Below, piece after piece: positions 23,315 to 31,393 of a DNA stretch of 44,052 nucleotides (within the stretch, counting starts at the first letter, position 1; every line of letters begins with the position of its first letter). Under the pieces are notes generated by a model. The model did not search any database and had not been told where the DNA came from. It saw nothing but the letters and a program-made list of their open reading frames with translations. The stretch spans positions 1 through 44,052 of IMG/VR virus record IMGVR_UViG_3300048918_000073. One strand, written 5' to 3'. The translations under genes and the position numbers were made by a program. This DNA comes from a virus.

Positions 23315-24865
23315 ATGAAGAAGATTCTTTCAGTATTTCTTGCTGCGCTATTCATTACGTCGCAGGCTTTCGCCGCCGCGCCTGCCATTCCTCCCCACGC
23401 TCCCGTTAAACTCTACCAGCCTAACATTGTGGGTCCTGCCACAGTACGTCAGGTCACGAACCGCACCGGCATTCCTAACCAAATTTCCGGCACGAACACC
23501 AAGATGAGTGGCCGCTCGTGGCAGATGGCCTATGTGCCGGTTTCTGCGCTCAAGGTGTGTATCCCGAATTATTATGTCTCCTCGGCCACCTCTGGCGTCG
23601 AAACCACACCTGGAGGCTCAGTCTCAGCGCATATCGTGGTGGAATACCCGCACGGTACGTTCAAGGACCTGACGTGGGGTGGCACCACTCCCGGCACCGT
23701 GACGGCGCTCTCCAACGGCTGCACCGATCTGACGGACCTCGGGTTCACCATCCCGGCCTACGCTAAGTTCCGCATCAACTACTTCCTCGATTGGAGTGGC
23801 GGCGCGGGCAAGGCGGTTTACTCGTCGTGGTCGAACGCCTGCGACAAGGGACCTAACGGCGACGAGTTCACTCTCAACACGGTTCTGACGGACCATAGCT
23901 CTGACGACACCATTATCGGCGTCAACACCCCGGCGAACTGCTGGTTTCCCGGCGCTGTCATGGCGCGGTCAGACCGCGCTGTCTGGTGGCTAATTGGGGA
24001 CAGTCTCGTCGCTGGTGTCAACGACCTCATGGCCGACCCGTCTGGGGGCAGGGGCCTCTTAGGGCGCGCCGCTGCGTCTCTGGGTCCTCAGCTGAACCTG
24101 GGCGTCCCCGGCGACCGAGCCAACTGGTACGCGACTGGCTCAAACGCCTCGCTCCGCACGGCTCTCGCAGCTACGGCGGGTGCTACCTCGGCTCTCCTCG
24201 AGCTAGGCGTGAATGACTTCTTTGCGGGAACTCGTACAGCAGACAACGTGCTGACTGACCGAGCCTCAGTGAGGACCAAGGCTACTACGGCTATCCCAGG
24301 TATCCGAGTCTATGACACCACGGTAACTCCTGAGACCACCTCTACGGACGGATGGAACACTACAGTCAACCAGACCACGGTAGGTGTTGGAGCTAACAAT
24401 AGCCGAATGGCTTTCAACGACTTCCTCAGGGGGGTCACGAGCTACACGGCGACCTGTACGCTCGCTGGAACCACGGCTGTCACTGGATGTACTGGACTGA
24501 CGGTCACAACAGCTGCGACTGGTATGTACGCCAGTGGTACCAACCTCCCGGCCTCTGACGTCATTACGGCGATCAATCAGTACGCTGGGACGTTCACCCT
24601 GACGACCACGGCGAGCGGCTCCGGCGCAACCACCGTGACGTTCTCATGGCCGACCTTCTCGACCTCGTGGCCAACCTCGAGTGCGGGTTTGATTGACATC
24701 GCGAGACTCGTTGAGTGCGCGCCTAATCAGGCGGGCGTCTTGGTGGCAAACGGCGGCGTGTGGTGCGTCGGATATGTGGGTCAGACCGATGGCATCCATA
24801 CCACCAGCTTTGGTCTGATGCAGGTCCAGCAGCTGCTGACCAACCAGCTGGCTGTTCTAAGGTAA
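23315..24865 (+). CDS. SGNH/GDSL hydrolase with signal peptide, tail-associated esterase candidate
   Basis: 516 aa from ATG 23315. Residues 1-22 (MKKILSVFLAALFITSQAFA) are a clear Sec signal. A beta domain follows to about 220. The SGNH core has block I IGDSLVAG, block III GVNDFF and block V DGIHTTS, giving Ser, Asn, and Asp/His. A Thr-rich insertion of about 65 residues (TATCTLAGTTAVTG) sits between blocks III and V. Likely deacetylates or de-esterifies a surface glycan. Lies inside the tail/head gene set between two identical-type twin terminators. Whether it is in the virion or secreted by the host is unclear. Confidence 0.75.
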   Translation: MKKILSVFLAALFITSQAFAAAPAIPPHAPVKLYQPNIVGPATVRQVTNRTGIPNQISGTNTKMSGRSWQMAYVPVSALKVCIPNYYVSSATSGVETTPGGSVSAHIVVEYPHGTFKDLTWGGTTPGTVTALSNGCTDLTDLGFTIPAYAKFRINYFLDWSGGAGKAVYSSWSNACDKGPNGDEFTLNTVLTDHSSDDTIIGVNTPANCWFPGAVMARSDRAVWWLIGDSLVAGVNDLMADPSGGRGLLGRAAASLGPQLNLGVPGDRANWYATGSNASLRTALAATAGATSALLELGVNDFFAGTRTADNVLTDRASVRTKATTAIPGIRVYDTTVTPETTSTDGWNTTVNQTTVGVGANNSRMAFNDFLRGVTSYTATCTLAGTTAVTGCTGLTVTTAATGMYASGTNLPASDVITAINQYAGTFTLTTTASGSGATTVTFSWPTFSTSWPTSSAGLIDIARLVECAPNQAGVLVANGGVWCVGYVGQTDGIHTTSFGLMQVQQLLTNQLAVLR

Positions 24866-24873
24866 CTACAACA

Positions 24874-24924
24874 AGGCCCTCGGGGTAATCCCTCGGGGGT
24901 CTCCTCCCTGCCGCACCCTGCGGC
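24874..24924 (+). terminator. Twin-hairpin terminator after the SGNH gene
   Basis: Hairpin 1: AGGCCCTCGGGG (24874-24885) with CCTCGGGGGTCT (24891-24902), followed by CCTCCCT. Hairpin 2: GCCGCA-ccc-TGCGGC (24910-24924). Order, spacing and stem sequences match 22688-22742. Confidence 0.65.
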
Positions 24925-24945
24925 TGCTCTGCTTCTAGGATCGAC

Positions 24946-25575
24946 ATGAACTATTCCGAAATTCAATCCAATATCACGTCGATTCTGAACCGAAGAGACG
25001 TCACGTTTTCTCAGCTTACTCTCTTCATCCAGATGGCCATTCAGCGCATCCAGCGGAACCTCCGCGTTCCTGCGATGGAGAAGACTATTGCTATCACGAT
25101 GGATGGTACAGCTAGCGTCCCGGTTCCTGGTGATATGCTGGAGGTCATTTCGATCTTCACGGATGACGCGGTGAACCAAGACAAGCTCGTCAAGGTCGAT
25201 CTCCAGTCGGCTATCCTCGCGTCCCACAAGACGGGTATCGCGAAGGTTTATTACCGTACTGGAGGTAATTTCGTTGTGGGACCTGTGCCTAATGGAGGCA
25301 CCACGCTTTACATCAACTACTATGCGGACGCCGGAGCCCTCTCAGGGGACACTGATCACAATTGGATCACTGACGCTTCCCCCGATTTGCTTCTCTATGG
25401 CGCTCTGACTCGGGCCGCCGACTACTTCATGGACGACCGCAAACAGCTGTTCGAGCAGACATACCTTCAGATTGAGGATGATCTCCAACAGATGGCTCTC
25501 CAAGATGAACTGGTCAACGCATCTATTATGCCCGCATACGATACGAACACGCAGTATTACACATCAGGATGGTAA
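24946..25575 (+). CDS. Tail adaptor / tail tube A-like protein
   Basis: 209 aa from ATG 24946. Helical N-terminus (IQSNITSILNRRDVTFSQLT, FIQMAIQRIQRNLRVPAMEK), a central beta part (IAITMDGTASVPVPGDMLEV; VYYRTGGNFVVGPVP) and a C-terminal helix with ADYFMDDRKQLFEQTY: the layout of head-tail adaptor proteins such as T7 gp11 and gp6-type connectors. Would form the dodecameric ring below the portal. Confidence 0.7.
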   Translation: MNYSEIQSNITSILNRRDVTFSQLTLFIQMAIQRIQRNLRVPAMEKTIAITMDGTASVPVPGDMLEVISIFTDDAVNQDKLVKVDLQSAILASHKTGIAKVYYRTGGNFVVGPVPNGGTTLYINYYADAGALSGDTDHNWITDASPDLLLYGALTRAADYFMDDRKQLFEQTYLQIEDDLQQMALQDELVNASIMPAYDTNTQYYTSGW

Positions 25576-25581
25576 TTAATC

Positions 25582-25845
25582 ATGGGCTCTAGCTCCTCGT
25601 TCTACCAAGAGACCAATCCCACACCTTCGGCCCTACTGACAGCCAACGCTATCCTGGCTCAAGGTCTGGCAGACGCCTCCACAGCCGCTGCGGGTGCTGC
25701 GACAGTTACCTCCCTTTTGTCGACCATCAGTACTACTTTCAGTGGTGCGATGTTAGCATTCATCGCGACTCTCCCCACGACTGATCCTCACGCTTCCGGT
25801 CAACCATGGTGGAACGGAGAGTCTTTCTCGATTTCGCAAGGATAA
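25582..25845 (+). CDS. Small virion-cluster protein
   Basis: 87 aa from ATG 25582. Low complexity Ser/Thr/Ala N-terminal and central part (ADASTAAAGAATVTSLLSTI) and a short C-terminal sequence QPWWNGESFSISQG, which looks like the end of small phage tail-fibre attachment proteins. Located between adaptor and fibre genes. Function uncertain. Confidence 0.6.
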   Translation: MGSSSSFYQETNPTPSALLTANAILAQGLADASTAAAGAATVTSLLSTISTTFSGAMLAFIATLPTTDPHASGQPWWNGESFSISQG

Positions 25846-25848
25846 CCC

Positions 25849-27525
25849 GTGCGTATTAATTTAGCGATTGCCACGCTGTTGTCCAGCGTGCTACTTAGTG
25901 CTGCCCAGACGCCTACCGTGTTCAAGAACCTTTCTGTCACTGGCACCCTAGCTCTCCCGAGTGCATCGGTCACGGCCTCGATGCTGGCGAGCGGCGCGGC
26001 GAAGGCCAATCTCTCGACCATGCTGCCGGGGCTATCAGCCTCTGTTGAGGGCACCGGAACCGCCGGACTCGATGGTGGTCGCTGGTTCATCTATGACAAT
26101 AGCTTCCTGAACAATGGCCAGCCCTCCCTGCGAGTTGACAGGAGGGACACTAGCGGCACTGGCGGCACGCATAGGGTTAATAACTCTCTATGGGCCACCA
26201 GCTTCACGAATCCCATCAACGCCAGTTCACAGTGGACCCTTCTAGGTGAGGCGTTCAACACGTCCAACACCAGCGGTACAACCTACGTGGCGTCAAATGG
26301 GACCGTGCATAGAAATATTCCCACGCAGACATCAGCGACTGCTTCCGCCAGCGGCAACGGGACGACGGCTACCGTAACTTTCACCCCTGGGGCAAACACT
26401 CTCGCCACTATCCCTGTTGGACATACCGTCCTGATCGAAGGCATGGCTCCAAGCGGCTACAATGGCCGGTTCAAAGTTACGGCGTCGTCGTCCGGTTCTG
26501 TCTCCTTCGCCAGTTCCACGACTGGGGCGCAGACTGTCGCTGGGACGATCACGGACATTACGACAGTGGCGTCGTGGGGCATGAACGGAAACTGCATAGA
26601 GTCAACCGGCGAGACAGACCCTGCGTGGGGATGTCTTGGCGCGGAGTTTGATGTCACCCTTGAGGGCAGCATTCCGACGACAGACGCCTATAAAAATCGC
26701 GTAGGCGTGCAAATCCAATTCAACGGACCAGCTAGCACTAGTGGATCGCACGCCGGTCGCGCCCTCTTGCTCGGCACCATGCCAGGCCTTACGTGGGACA
26801 CTGGCATGGAGTTTTCCGGCAGTTATGGCACGGGCATAGACTTCACGCCTGGTACATTCACAGGTAACGCCATCACGCTACCCGCGAGCGGAGTCATTGG
26901 TGCGGTGGATGATATTACGCTGGCGGTAGCTTCCGGTGGTGTTCAACACTTCAAGAACGGAACTGTTGATATATGGCAGATCAACGGTAATTCGTTGAGC
27001 GGAGACTTTGTACCTGTCGCGGATATTGCACGCAACATAGGCGAGCCTACGCAGCGTGTGAAAAGCTTATGGGCGCAGAGCCTTGGATCATCCGCTGTTC
27101 CAGTTACAAACGCTTATATGTCCAGCGTGACAACCGGCTCGATTGGCCCAACGTCTGGAAGCTTAACGGTTGCGGCGGGCAGCGCGGGAAATCTCAATCT
27201 TAGTGGCGGGTCTTCTGGCATTTCTCTCCAGGTTAACGGAACGTCTTATTGGAAGGTGGACGGGTCCACATTCGCCCTTCGCCCGCTTGGGGATGGCTCG
27301 GCCAATATCGGTGCTGCTGCTACAGAGGTTGGCACGATTTTTACGCAAAACATGCAGTTGAAAGCATATACCGTGGCGACGCTCCCGTCTTGCGCCTCCG
27401 TTTCCGCTGGAATGATCGCCTATGTCACGGACGCATCCAGCCCCACCTACAACGCCACTTTGACTGGCGGGTCATCCACCAAGACGCTCGCCATGTGCAA
27501 CGGGACCAACTGGACCGCGCACTAA
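25849..27525 (+). CDS. Tail fibre protein with signal-like N-terminus
   Basis: 558 aa from GTG 25849. Residues 1-19 (MRINLAIATLLSSVLLSAA) look like a Sec signal. Then TVFKNLSVTGTLALPSASV, typical of fibre shaft starts, and long Ser/Thr/Gly beta repeats. Three similar units with GSxNIGxxxxxV (VADIARNIGEPTQRVKSLWA; LGDGSANIGAAATEVGTI) near the end are usual in fibre C-termini, as is the cysteine-bearing tip (LPSCASVSAGMIAYVTDASS). Likely trimeric host-recognition fibre. Confidence 0.75.
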   Translation: MRINLAIATLLSSVLLSAAQTPTVFKNLSVTGTLALPSASVTASMLASGAAKANLSTMLPGLSASVEGTGTAGLDGGRWFIYDNSFLNNGQPSLRVDRRDTSGTGGTHRVNNSLWATSFTNPINASSQWTLLGEAFNTSNTSGTTYVASNGTVHRNIPTQTSATASASGNGTTATVTFTPGANTLATIPVGHTVLIEGMAPSGYNGRFKVTASSSGSVSFASSTTGAQTVAGTITDITTVASWGMNGNCIESTGETDPAWGCLGAEFDVTLEGSIPTTDAYKNRVGVQIQFNGPASTSGSHAGRALLLGTMPGLTWDTGMEFSGSYGTGIDFTPGTFTGNAITLPASGVIGAVDDITLAVASGGVQHFKNGTVDIWQINGNSLSGDFVPVADIARNIGEPTQRVKSLWAQSLGSSAVPVTNAYMSSVTTGSIGPTSGSLTVAAGSAGNLNLSGGSSGISLQVNGTSYWKVDGSTFALRPLGDGSANIGAAATEVGTIFTQNMQLKAYTVATLPSCASVSAGMIAYVTDASSPTYNATLTGGSSTKTLAMCNGTNWTAH

Positions 27526-27544
27526 CCCCGCAACGGAACCCGCC

Positions 27545-27643
27545 ATGCCCATCGCCCCGGCCAGCGGCGCGCTCGCGCTCGCCTGCGTCTTCGCGGCGTG
27601 GTCCGTCTGGGCCGTGTTCAACTATTCCTGCAACGGCAACTAA
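27545..27643 (+). CDS. 32-aa membrane peptide at the head of the lysis genes
   Basis: ATG 27545 to TAA 27643, with AACGGAA upstream. Encodes one hydrophobic helix (SGALALACVFAAWSVWAVFN) with a short polar tail. Codons are strongly G/C at position 3 compared with the next gene. Might be a small holin-type or regulatory peptide. Too short for homology by eye. Confidence 0.5.
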   Translation: MPIAPASGALALACVFAAWSVWAVFNYSCNGN

Positions 27644-27664
27644 TGCTAATCAGGAGTTTCCGTC

Positions 27665-28147
27665 ATTCCTAATTATTTTCTATCTGCACTCAAAAAGACC
27701 CTCACCTACGAGGGTGGCTGGTCGGACAATCCAAAAGACCCAGGTGGTGCTACGATGCACGGCATCACCTTGGCCACCTACCGGCTCTTCAAGAAGAACG
27801 CCACGAAGCATGACCTCCTGATCATCCCCCCGGCCATGGTGGAGCATATCTACCGGACGAACTACTGGGATAACATCGTGGGCGATAAACTTTCCCTCGG
27901 TGTGGGGGCCGTCACGTTCGACTACGCCGTCAACTCCGGTCTCGGTAGGGCTCTCAGGGCTCTCAAGGAGGCACAGGAGGCGTTTCCTAAGGACCCTGCG
28001 GCCCAGGCAGCTTACATCTGTGATAGCCGCCTAGCCTTCCTGAAATCCCTCAAGACATTCCCTGTGTTTGGCAAGGGCTGGACCCGCCGCGTCGTCGACG
28101 TGAAGGCCTTCGGCTTGTCTCAAATTCATTCAACTGTAAAGGCATAA
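27665..28147 (+). CDS. GH108-family endolysin (lysozyme), ATT start or frameshift
   Basis: 160 aa if initiated at ATT 27665, which lies 8 nt after AGGAG (27652-27656). The sequence begins MPNYFLSALKKTLTYEGGWS and includes the GH108 active-site block EGGWSDNPKDPGGATMHGIT with the catalytic Glu at residue 16. The first in-frame ATG (27755) would remove that Glu and the conserved block, and there is no ATG, GTG or TTG before it after the in-frame stop at 27647-27649. It would degrade peptidoglycan at lysis. C-terminal part with NYWDNIVGDKLSLGVGAVTF is intact. Confidence 0.8.
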   Translation: MPNYFLSALKKTLTYEGGWSDNPKDPGGATMHGITLATYRLFKKNATKHDLLIIPPAMVEHIYRTNYWDNIVGDKLSLGVGAVTFDYAVNSGLGRALRALKEAQEAFPKDPAAQAAYICDSRLAFLKSLKTFPVFGKGWTRRVVDVKAFGLSQIHSTVKA

Positions 28148-28151
28148 TTCC

Positions 28152-28364
28152 ATGAACGACTTCATCTCCAAGTACGTCACCAAGGGTACCGTCACGGCGG
28201 TTCTCTCTGTTGCGGCCATCGCGGCTGGCGCTTTCGGCAAGGCTGGTCTCGCTGCGTTCTTCTCTGACCCTGGCACGGCTGGTGGCATCCTGACGGTTGT
28301 CGGTGGTATTGGCGCTCTCGTCGCTGGCGCTCTGTCGGGCGTCGCTGCGCCGAAGGCTGCGTAA
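28152..28364 (+). CDS. Putative holin
   Basis: 70 aa from ATG 28152 with AAAGG upstream. Two hydrophobic helices (TVTAVLSVAAIAAGAFG and GGILTVVGGIGALVAGALSG) joined by a short loop, and basic or polar ends. Adjacent to endolysin and spanins, as for holins that form the lysis pore in the inner membrane. Assignment from position and topology only. Confidence 0.65.
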   Translation: MNDFISKYVTKGTVTAVLSVAAIAAGAFGKAGLAAFFSDPGTAGGILTVVGGIGALVAGALSGVAAPKAA

Positions 28365-28369
28365 TCTCC

Positions 28370-28606
28370 ATGGCTGTCTGGCTAGGTATCGTCCTGGCCG
28401 CGCTGAAGTCTCTCGCTGCTCTTATTGGGTGGCGGGAGAACTCCCAGCTTATCGACGCTGGCGTGGCTGAAGAACAAAACGCTCAACTCAAGAAAGACGC
28501 CGATGAAATTGCTCGAGCTACGAAGGTTCGGGACAAGGCTCGCACTGATTCCGCTGCTGCTGCTCCCTCTGTCAGCCTGCCAGACGATGGGTTCCGCAGG
28601 GACTGA
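28370..28606 (+). CDS. Inner-membrane spanin (Rz-like)
   Basis: 78 aa from ATG 28370. One N-terminal membrane helix (AVWLGIVLAALKSLAALIGW), then a charged helical periplasmic part (EEQNAQLKKDADEIARATKV). Shorter than lambda Rz. The outer-membrane spanin gene starts inside it in another frame (28503), the classic nested Rz/Rz1 layout. Confidence 0.65.
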   Translation: MAVWLGIVLAALKSLAALIGWRENSQLIDAGVAEEQNAQLKKDADEIARATKVRDKARTDSAAAAPSVSLPDDGFRRD

Positions 28607-28766
28607 CTCCTTAGCCGCGCCTAGCGGCGCTTCGGTAGCCTGTCAGGCCTTCAAGCCTATCTCCTGGTCCAAGAGCGACACCCACCAGACCCAGGAGGAG
28701 ATCGTCCAGAATAACGCAGTCGGTAAAGAACTCTGCGGCTCCACTGGCGTCTGGAAGGGACGCTAA
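28503..28766 (+). CDS. Outer-membrane spanin lipoprotein (Rz1-like), nested start
   Basis: 87 aa from ATG 28503. Lipoprotein signal MKLLELRRFGTRLALIPLLL followed by the lipobox LSAC. The mature part (about 62 residues) is longer than lambda Rz1 and includes PISWSKSDTHQTQEEIVQNN, a helix found in many fused Rz1-type proteins. Overlaps Rz-like gene by 104 bp. Start chosen to give a lipoprotein signal; the longer frame has none. Confidence 0.7.
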   Translation: MKLLELRRFGTRLALIPLLLLPLSACQTMGSAGTDSLAAPSGASVACQAFKPISWSKSDTHQTQEEIVQNNAVGKELCGSTGVWKGR

Positions 28767-29020
28767 TGGCGAACCTTATTTCCCCCTTGGATATTCAGCA
28801 GGAAGGCCGCATCTCGACTCTGGAGGTCAAGGTGGACCGTATGGTCTCCCTGACAGAAGACCTCCATGCCGATATGACAGCCCGCAAGGCTCGATGGCAT
28901 TTGATCACGTCGACCAGCAAGTATTTCTCCTGGTTAATCGCGGGAGTTGTCACCTGGATGGGCTTCTCCAAGTCCGAATCTGTCGCTGGCTGGTTGAATA
29001 ACTTCCCGGCGCATCATTAA
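28766..29020 (+). CDS. Coiled-coil membrane protein closing the lysis cassette
   Basis: 84 aa from ATG 28766 (one base overlap with TAA). Soluble coiled-coil N-terminus (GRISTLEVKVDRMVSLTEDL) and a C-terminal membrane helix (YFSWLIAGVVTWMGF). Might be a second holin, anti-holin or pinholin-type regulator. The last gene before the terminator. Confidence 0.55.
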   Translation: MANLISPLDIQQEGRISTLEVKVDRMVSLTEDLHADMTARKARWHLITSTSKYFSWLIAGVVTWMGFSKSESVAGWLNNFPAHH

Positions 29021-29023
29021 AAA

Positions 29024-29069
29024 AAAAATCCCGAAGATAAACCCATTAGGGTCCGTCTTCGGGATTTTT
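29024..29069. terminator. Strong bidirectional intrinsic terminator
   Basis: Perfect 14-bp inverted repeat AAAAATCCCGAAGA (29024-29037) and TCTTCGGGATTTTT (29056-29069). Flanking A-run and T-run serve both strands. It separates the converging plus and minus blocks. Confidence 0.93.
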
Positions 29070-29084
29070 GCTACGTGCTATCTG

Positions 29085-29312
29085 TCAGTCGCAGTCAGTA
29101 GTCGTCCTGTTTCCAAACCGATGACTGGTACATGTCCGACCGTCACTGTCGTTAGTGATCGTCAGGTTCCCTCGAGTGTGGGAACTTGCAGAGTATCCAT
29201 CGTCACCGTCGACTACCGTGCGGTTGCCATAGGTGTGCGTGGTGTAGCTCTGGGCGAAGGCTGGAGGGCATAGAGCGAGGAGGACTGTCGTGGTAATTAT
29301 TGCCAATTTCAT
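29085..29312 (-). CDS. Small secreted repeat protein
   Basis: 75 aa from ATG 29312 with CAGGAGA upstream. Signal peptide MKLAIITTTVLLALCPPAFA, then three units of SxHxxGNxTxxxxDxDG type (HTYGNRTVVDGDDG, HTRGNLTITNDSDG, HRFGNRTTTDCD), with Cys pair. Similar small periplasmic proteins occur in alphaproteobacterial genomes and prophages. Last gene of the minus block, after the reductase; could be cargo expressed from its own promoter. Confidence 0.65.
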   Translation of the reverse strand: MKLAIITTTVLLALCPPAFAQSYTTHTYGNRTVVDGDDGYSASSHTRGNLTITNDSDGRTCTSHRFGNRTTTDCD

Positions 29313-29352
29313 CTCTATGTCTCCTGTTGTTATATCACCACGCTATCAGCTG

Positions 29353-31362
29353 TCAGCGAATCGGGCAAGCGCCTGTCGAACAGGTTTCCCCAATAAGTTC
29401 CTCAGAGCTACTGACGAGCTCCAAAGGCATCAGCCGAGCGACATAGGCGTCATGCACTGCCTTGGTGACGACCTCCTGAGGCAAATAGGGATACCCCAGA
29501 TCAGCTGCCGTCTTCGTCGGGTCCGCTCGGAACAGGAAGCTGACGCCCACATAGCTATCCCAGTGGTCATAAATCCAATCGACAATCGACGGGACCTCGC
29601 TAGGATCATAGCTGACGGTGATCGACGCATTGTGGTCAACATAGTGTTCCATCAGGAAACGATAACGCTCCAGCTGCTCGACTGCGGTCTCCAGATTGAC
29701 GTGGAGAACCTCTCCGCTGGCTGTAGTGACCTCCGAGAACTCGACGTCCTCCCAGGCCACAGGGAACGCAATAATGACAGCAGAGGCGTCCGTGGGAGCC
29801 GGAAATACCGTGTAGCCAGCCTCTCGGCACTTCTCGACAATCGGGTCATGGACGGAGAACTTCACATTGTTGATGATGTAGCGGCCCAGCGGCTTGTGAA
29901 GGCCCTCGGTGGTGTCCATGATCTTCGACAAGGTACCACTTGGCTTGACCGTGGTGACAGCCTTGGACCTCGGGAGACCCAACTCGTCGGCCATGTCATT
30001 GACGGCCTTCTTGGCGATGTTCTTGATTACCCGTAGACGCGTCCCGACATCCTGATATTCCCAGCGGACGATGCCCGTGAGACCGACGCCCGTGAGACGA
30101 AGGAACTCGTTGAGTTCATGCCAAGTGTCCTGAAGAACTCCGTCATGTAGATCGACACAGGTCTGCCGATAATTTGCTCGTGCAATGATGCGTATAGCTT
30201 CACATAAGCCGTCCCAATCGCCATTAAATTTTCCAACGTCAGTCTCCACCAAATTACAGAATGAGGAATCGCCCAGCAAGATTTCAGCGCAGGGATTCAC
30301 GCCACGGAACCAGGGAGCGCGCTTGAGAGCAGCTTGGCCGTTAATGAACCCCGGCTCGGACCCTCCTGCATCCACCATGGCCTGGAAGATGTCGGTGAGT
30401 TCGTCCTTGGACGGCTTGTGGTAGAAAATCAGCGAGTTGTTCGACTGCTCTCGCTGTGGATTGAGGAGCCAGTATTCCTTCTTGGCCCTCGCAAACTCAA
30501 CCCACTCAGGGTCGCCGTATGGAACCACAATGATCTCAGCGGAGCGGCGGCTTGAGAGCGTGGTGCCGAGCCAGTTGAGAACATCCAGGATGTCCATTCG
30601 AGTGAGCAGTTTACATGCCTTTTGGTTTAGGATCAAGGCAATCTTCTCCATCGCCTCTGCGATCAGAGCGTCTCCTGAGGAAATCCAGCCGTAACTCTTG
30701 AGGCGAGCGCCCGCAGGACGAATCTCAGAGAAGTCCAGGACGAGGAGGTCACAGGGCTTCTTGTTCGCCAGCAGCTTGCCGGGGACCTTCGCCCAGGCTT
30801 CAGCCGAGTCACCAACCCGGATAGTCCAGCGGACCTTCCGATTGCGGGTCTCGTCAAAGAAGTGATCGAAGGTCTCGACGTTGCCCTCAACGCCCTTCTC
30901 TTCCGGGTCAGTCTTGGGGCTCCTGATGATCTGAATCTTCAGGGGCTTCGTGAAGCCATTTAGAATCCCAACGACAGGCTCAGCGCCCACGCCGCAGCCC
31001 TGGAGGAGCAGCCAGAAGCAATCCACGACGTCGCGGATCGTTGACACGCGGGTGAACGAGCAGTTGAACTGAGAGGCCTCGCGGACCTTGGCGACGTCCG
31101 TCCCGCCCAACCAAAGGGTGCGACCGGAGGGGAGAGCCTTTCGGCGCAGCATCAGGAGCCGCAGCTGCTCCAGTTCGTATTCCTGGGTGATGTTCAGGGG
31201 CTTGCTCTGAGCGCGTTCCCAGAGCCATTTCTGATGGCCGATGACGCGGTCTGTGGTCTGCTCCCATGTTTCGAACTCCGTGGAGGAGCCATCGATTGGT
31301 CGGTTATATGTTCTCCGAACGATCACCTCTGCTCGCGTACTAAACGGGTTTTCTTTAGGCAT
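29353..31362 (-). CDS. nrdJ: Adenosylcobalamin-dependent (class II, monomeric) ribonucleotide reductase
   Basis: 669 aa from ATG 31362. Spacing matches the Lactobacillus leichmannii-type enzyme: redox pair C101 and C369, radical Cys C358 in NPCAEILL with E360 two residues on, PSGT motif, and C-terminal shuttle CSTGAC near the end. Reduces ribonucleoside triphosphates to deoxy forms with coenzyme B12. Supplies DNA precursors with the neighbouring MazG-like and DUF3310 genes and with ThyX. B12 need implies a host that makes or imports it. Marine podoviruses also carry this enzyme. Confidence 0.95.
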   Translation of the reverse strand: MPKENPFSTRAEVIVRRTYNRPIDGSSTEFETWEQTTDRVIGHQKWLWERAQSKPLNITQEYELEQLRLLMLRRKALPSGRTLWLGGTDVAKVREASQFNCSFTRVSTIRDVVDCFWLLLQGCGVGAEPVVGILNGFTKPLKIQIIRSPKTDPEEKGVEGNVETFDHFFDETRNRKVRWTIRVGDSAEAWAKVPGKLLANKKPCDLLVLDFSEIRPAGARLKSYGWISSGDALIAEAMEKIALILNQKACKLLTRMDILDVLNWLGTTLSSRRSAEIIVVPYGDPEWVEFARAKKEYWLLNPQREQSNNSLIFYHKPSKDELTDIFQAMVDAGGSEPGFINGQAALKRAPWFRGVNPCAEILLGDSSFCNLVETDVGKFNGDWDGLCEAIRIIARANYRQTCVDLHDGVLQDTWHELNEFLRLTGVGLTGIVRWEYQDVGTRLRVIKNIAKKAVNDMADELGLPRSKAVTTVKPSGTLSKIMDTTEGLHKPLGRYIINNVKFSVHDPIVEKCREAGYTVFPAPTDASAVIIAFPVAWEDVEFSEVTTASGEVLHVNLETAVEQLERYRFLMEHYVDHNASITVSYDPSEVPSIVDWIYDHWDSYVGVSFLFRADPTKTAADLGYPYLPQEVVTKAVHDAYVARLMPLELVSSSEELIGETCSTGACPIR

Positions 31363-31364
31363 TA

Positions 31365-31382
31365 TATTCCTTATGGCTTACA
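31365..31382 (-). promoter_or_regulatory. Candidate phage RNA polymerase promoter before nrdJ
   Basis: The minus strand reads TGTAAGCCATAAGGAATA directly before the nrdJ start; the TGTAAGCCAT half is exact, the CATA end is not. It overlaps the AAGGA ribosome site. Confidence 0.4.
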
Positions 31383-31393
31383 ATTGGACGTGA

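Noticed and set aside
27249-27821. 190-aa plus-strand frame across the fibre end and endolysin start
   Set aside because: Shadow frame with Arg/Pro/Ser-rich composition, conflicts with fibre C-terminus and endolysin.
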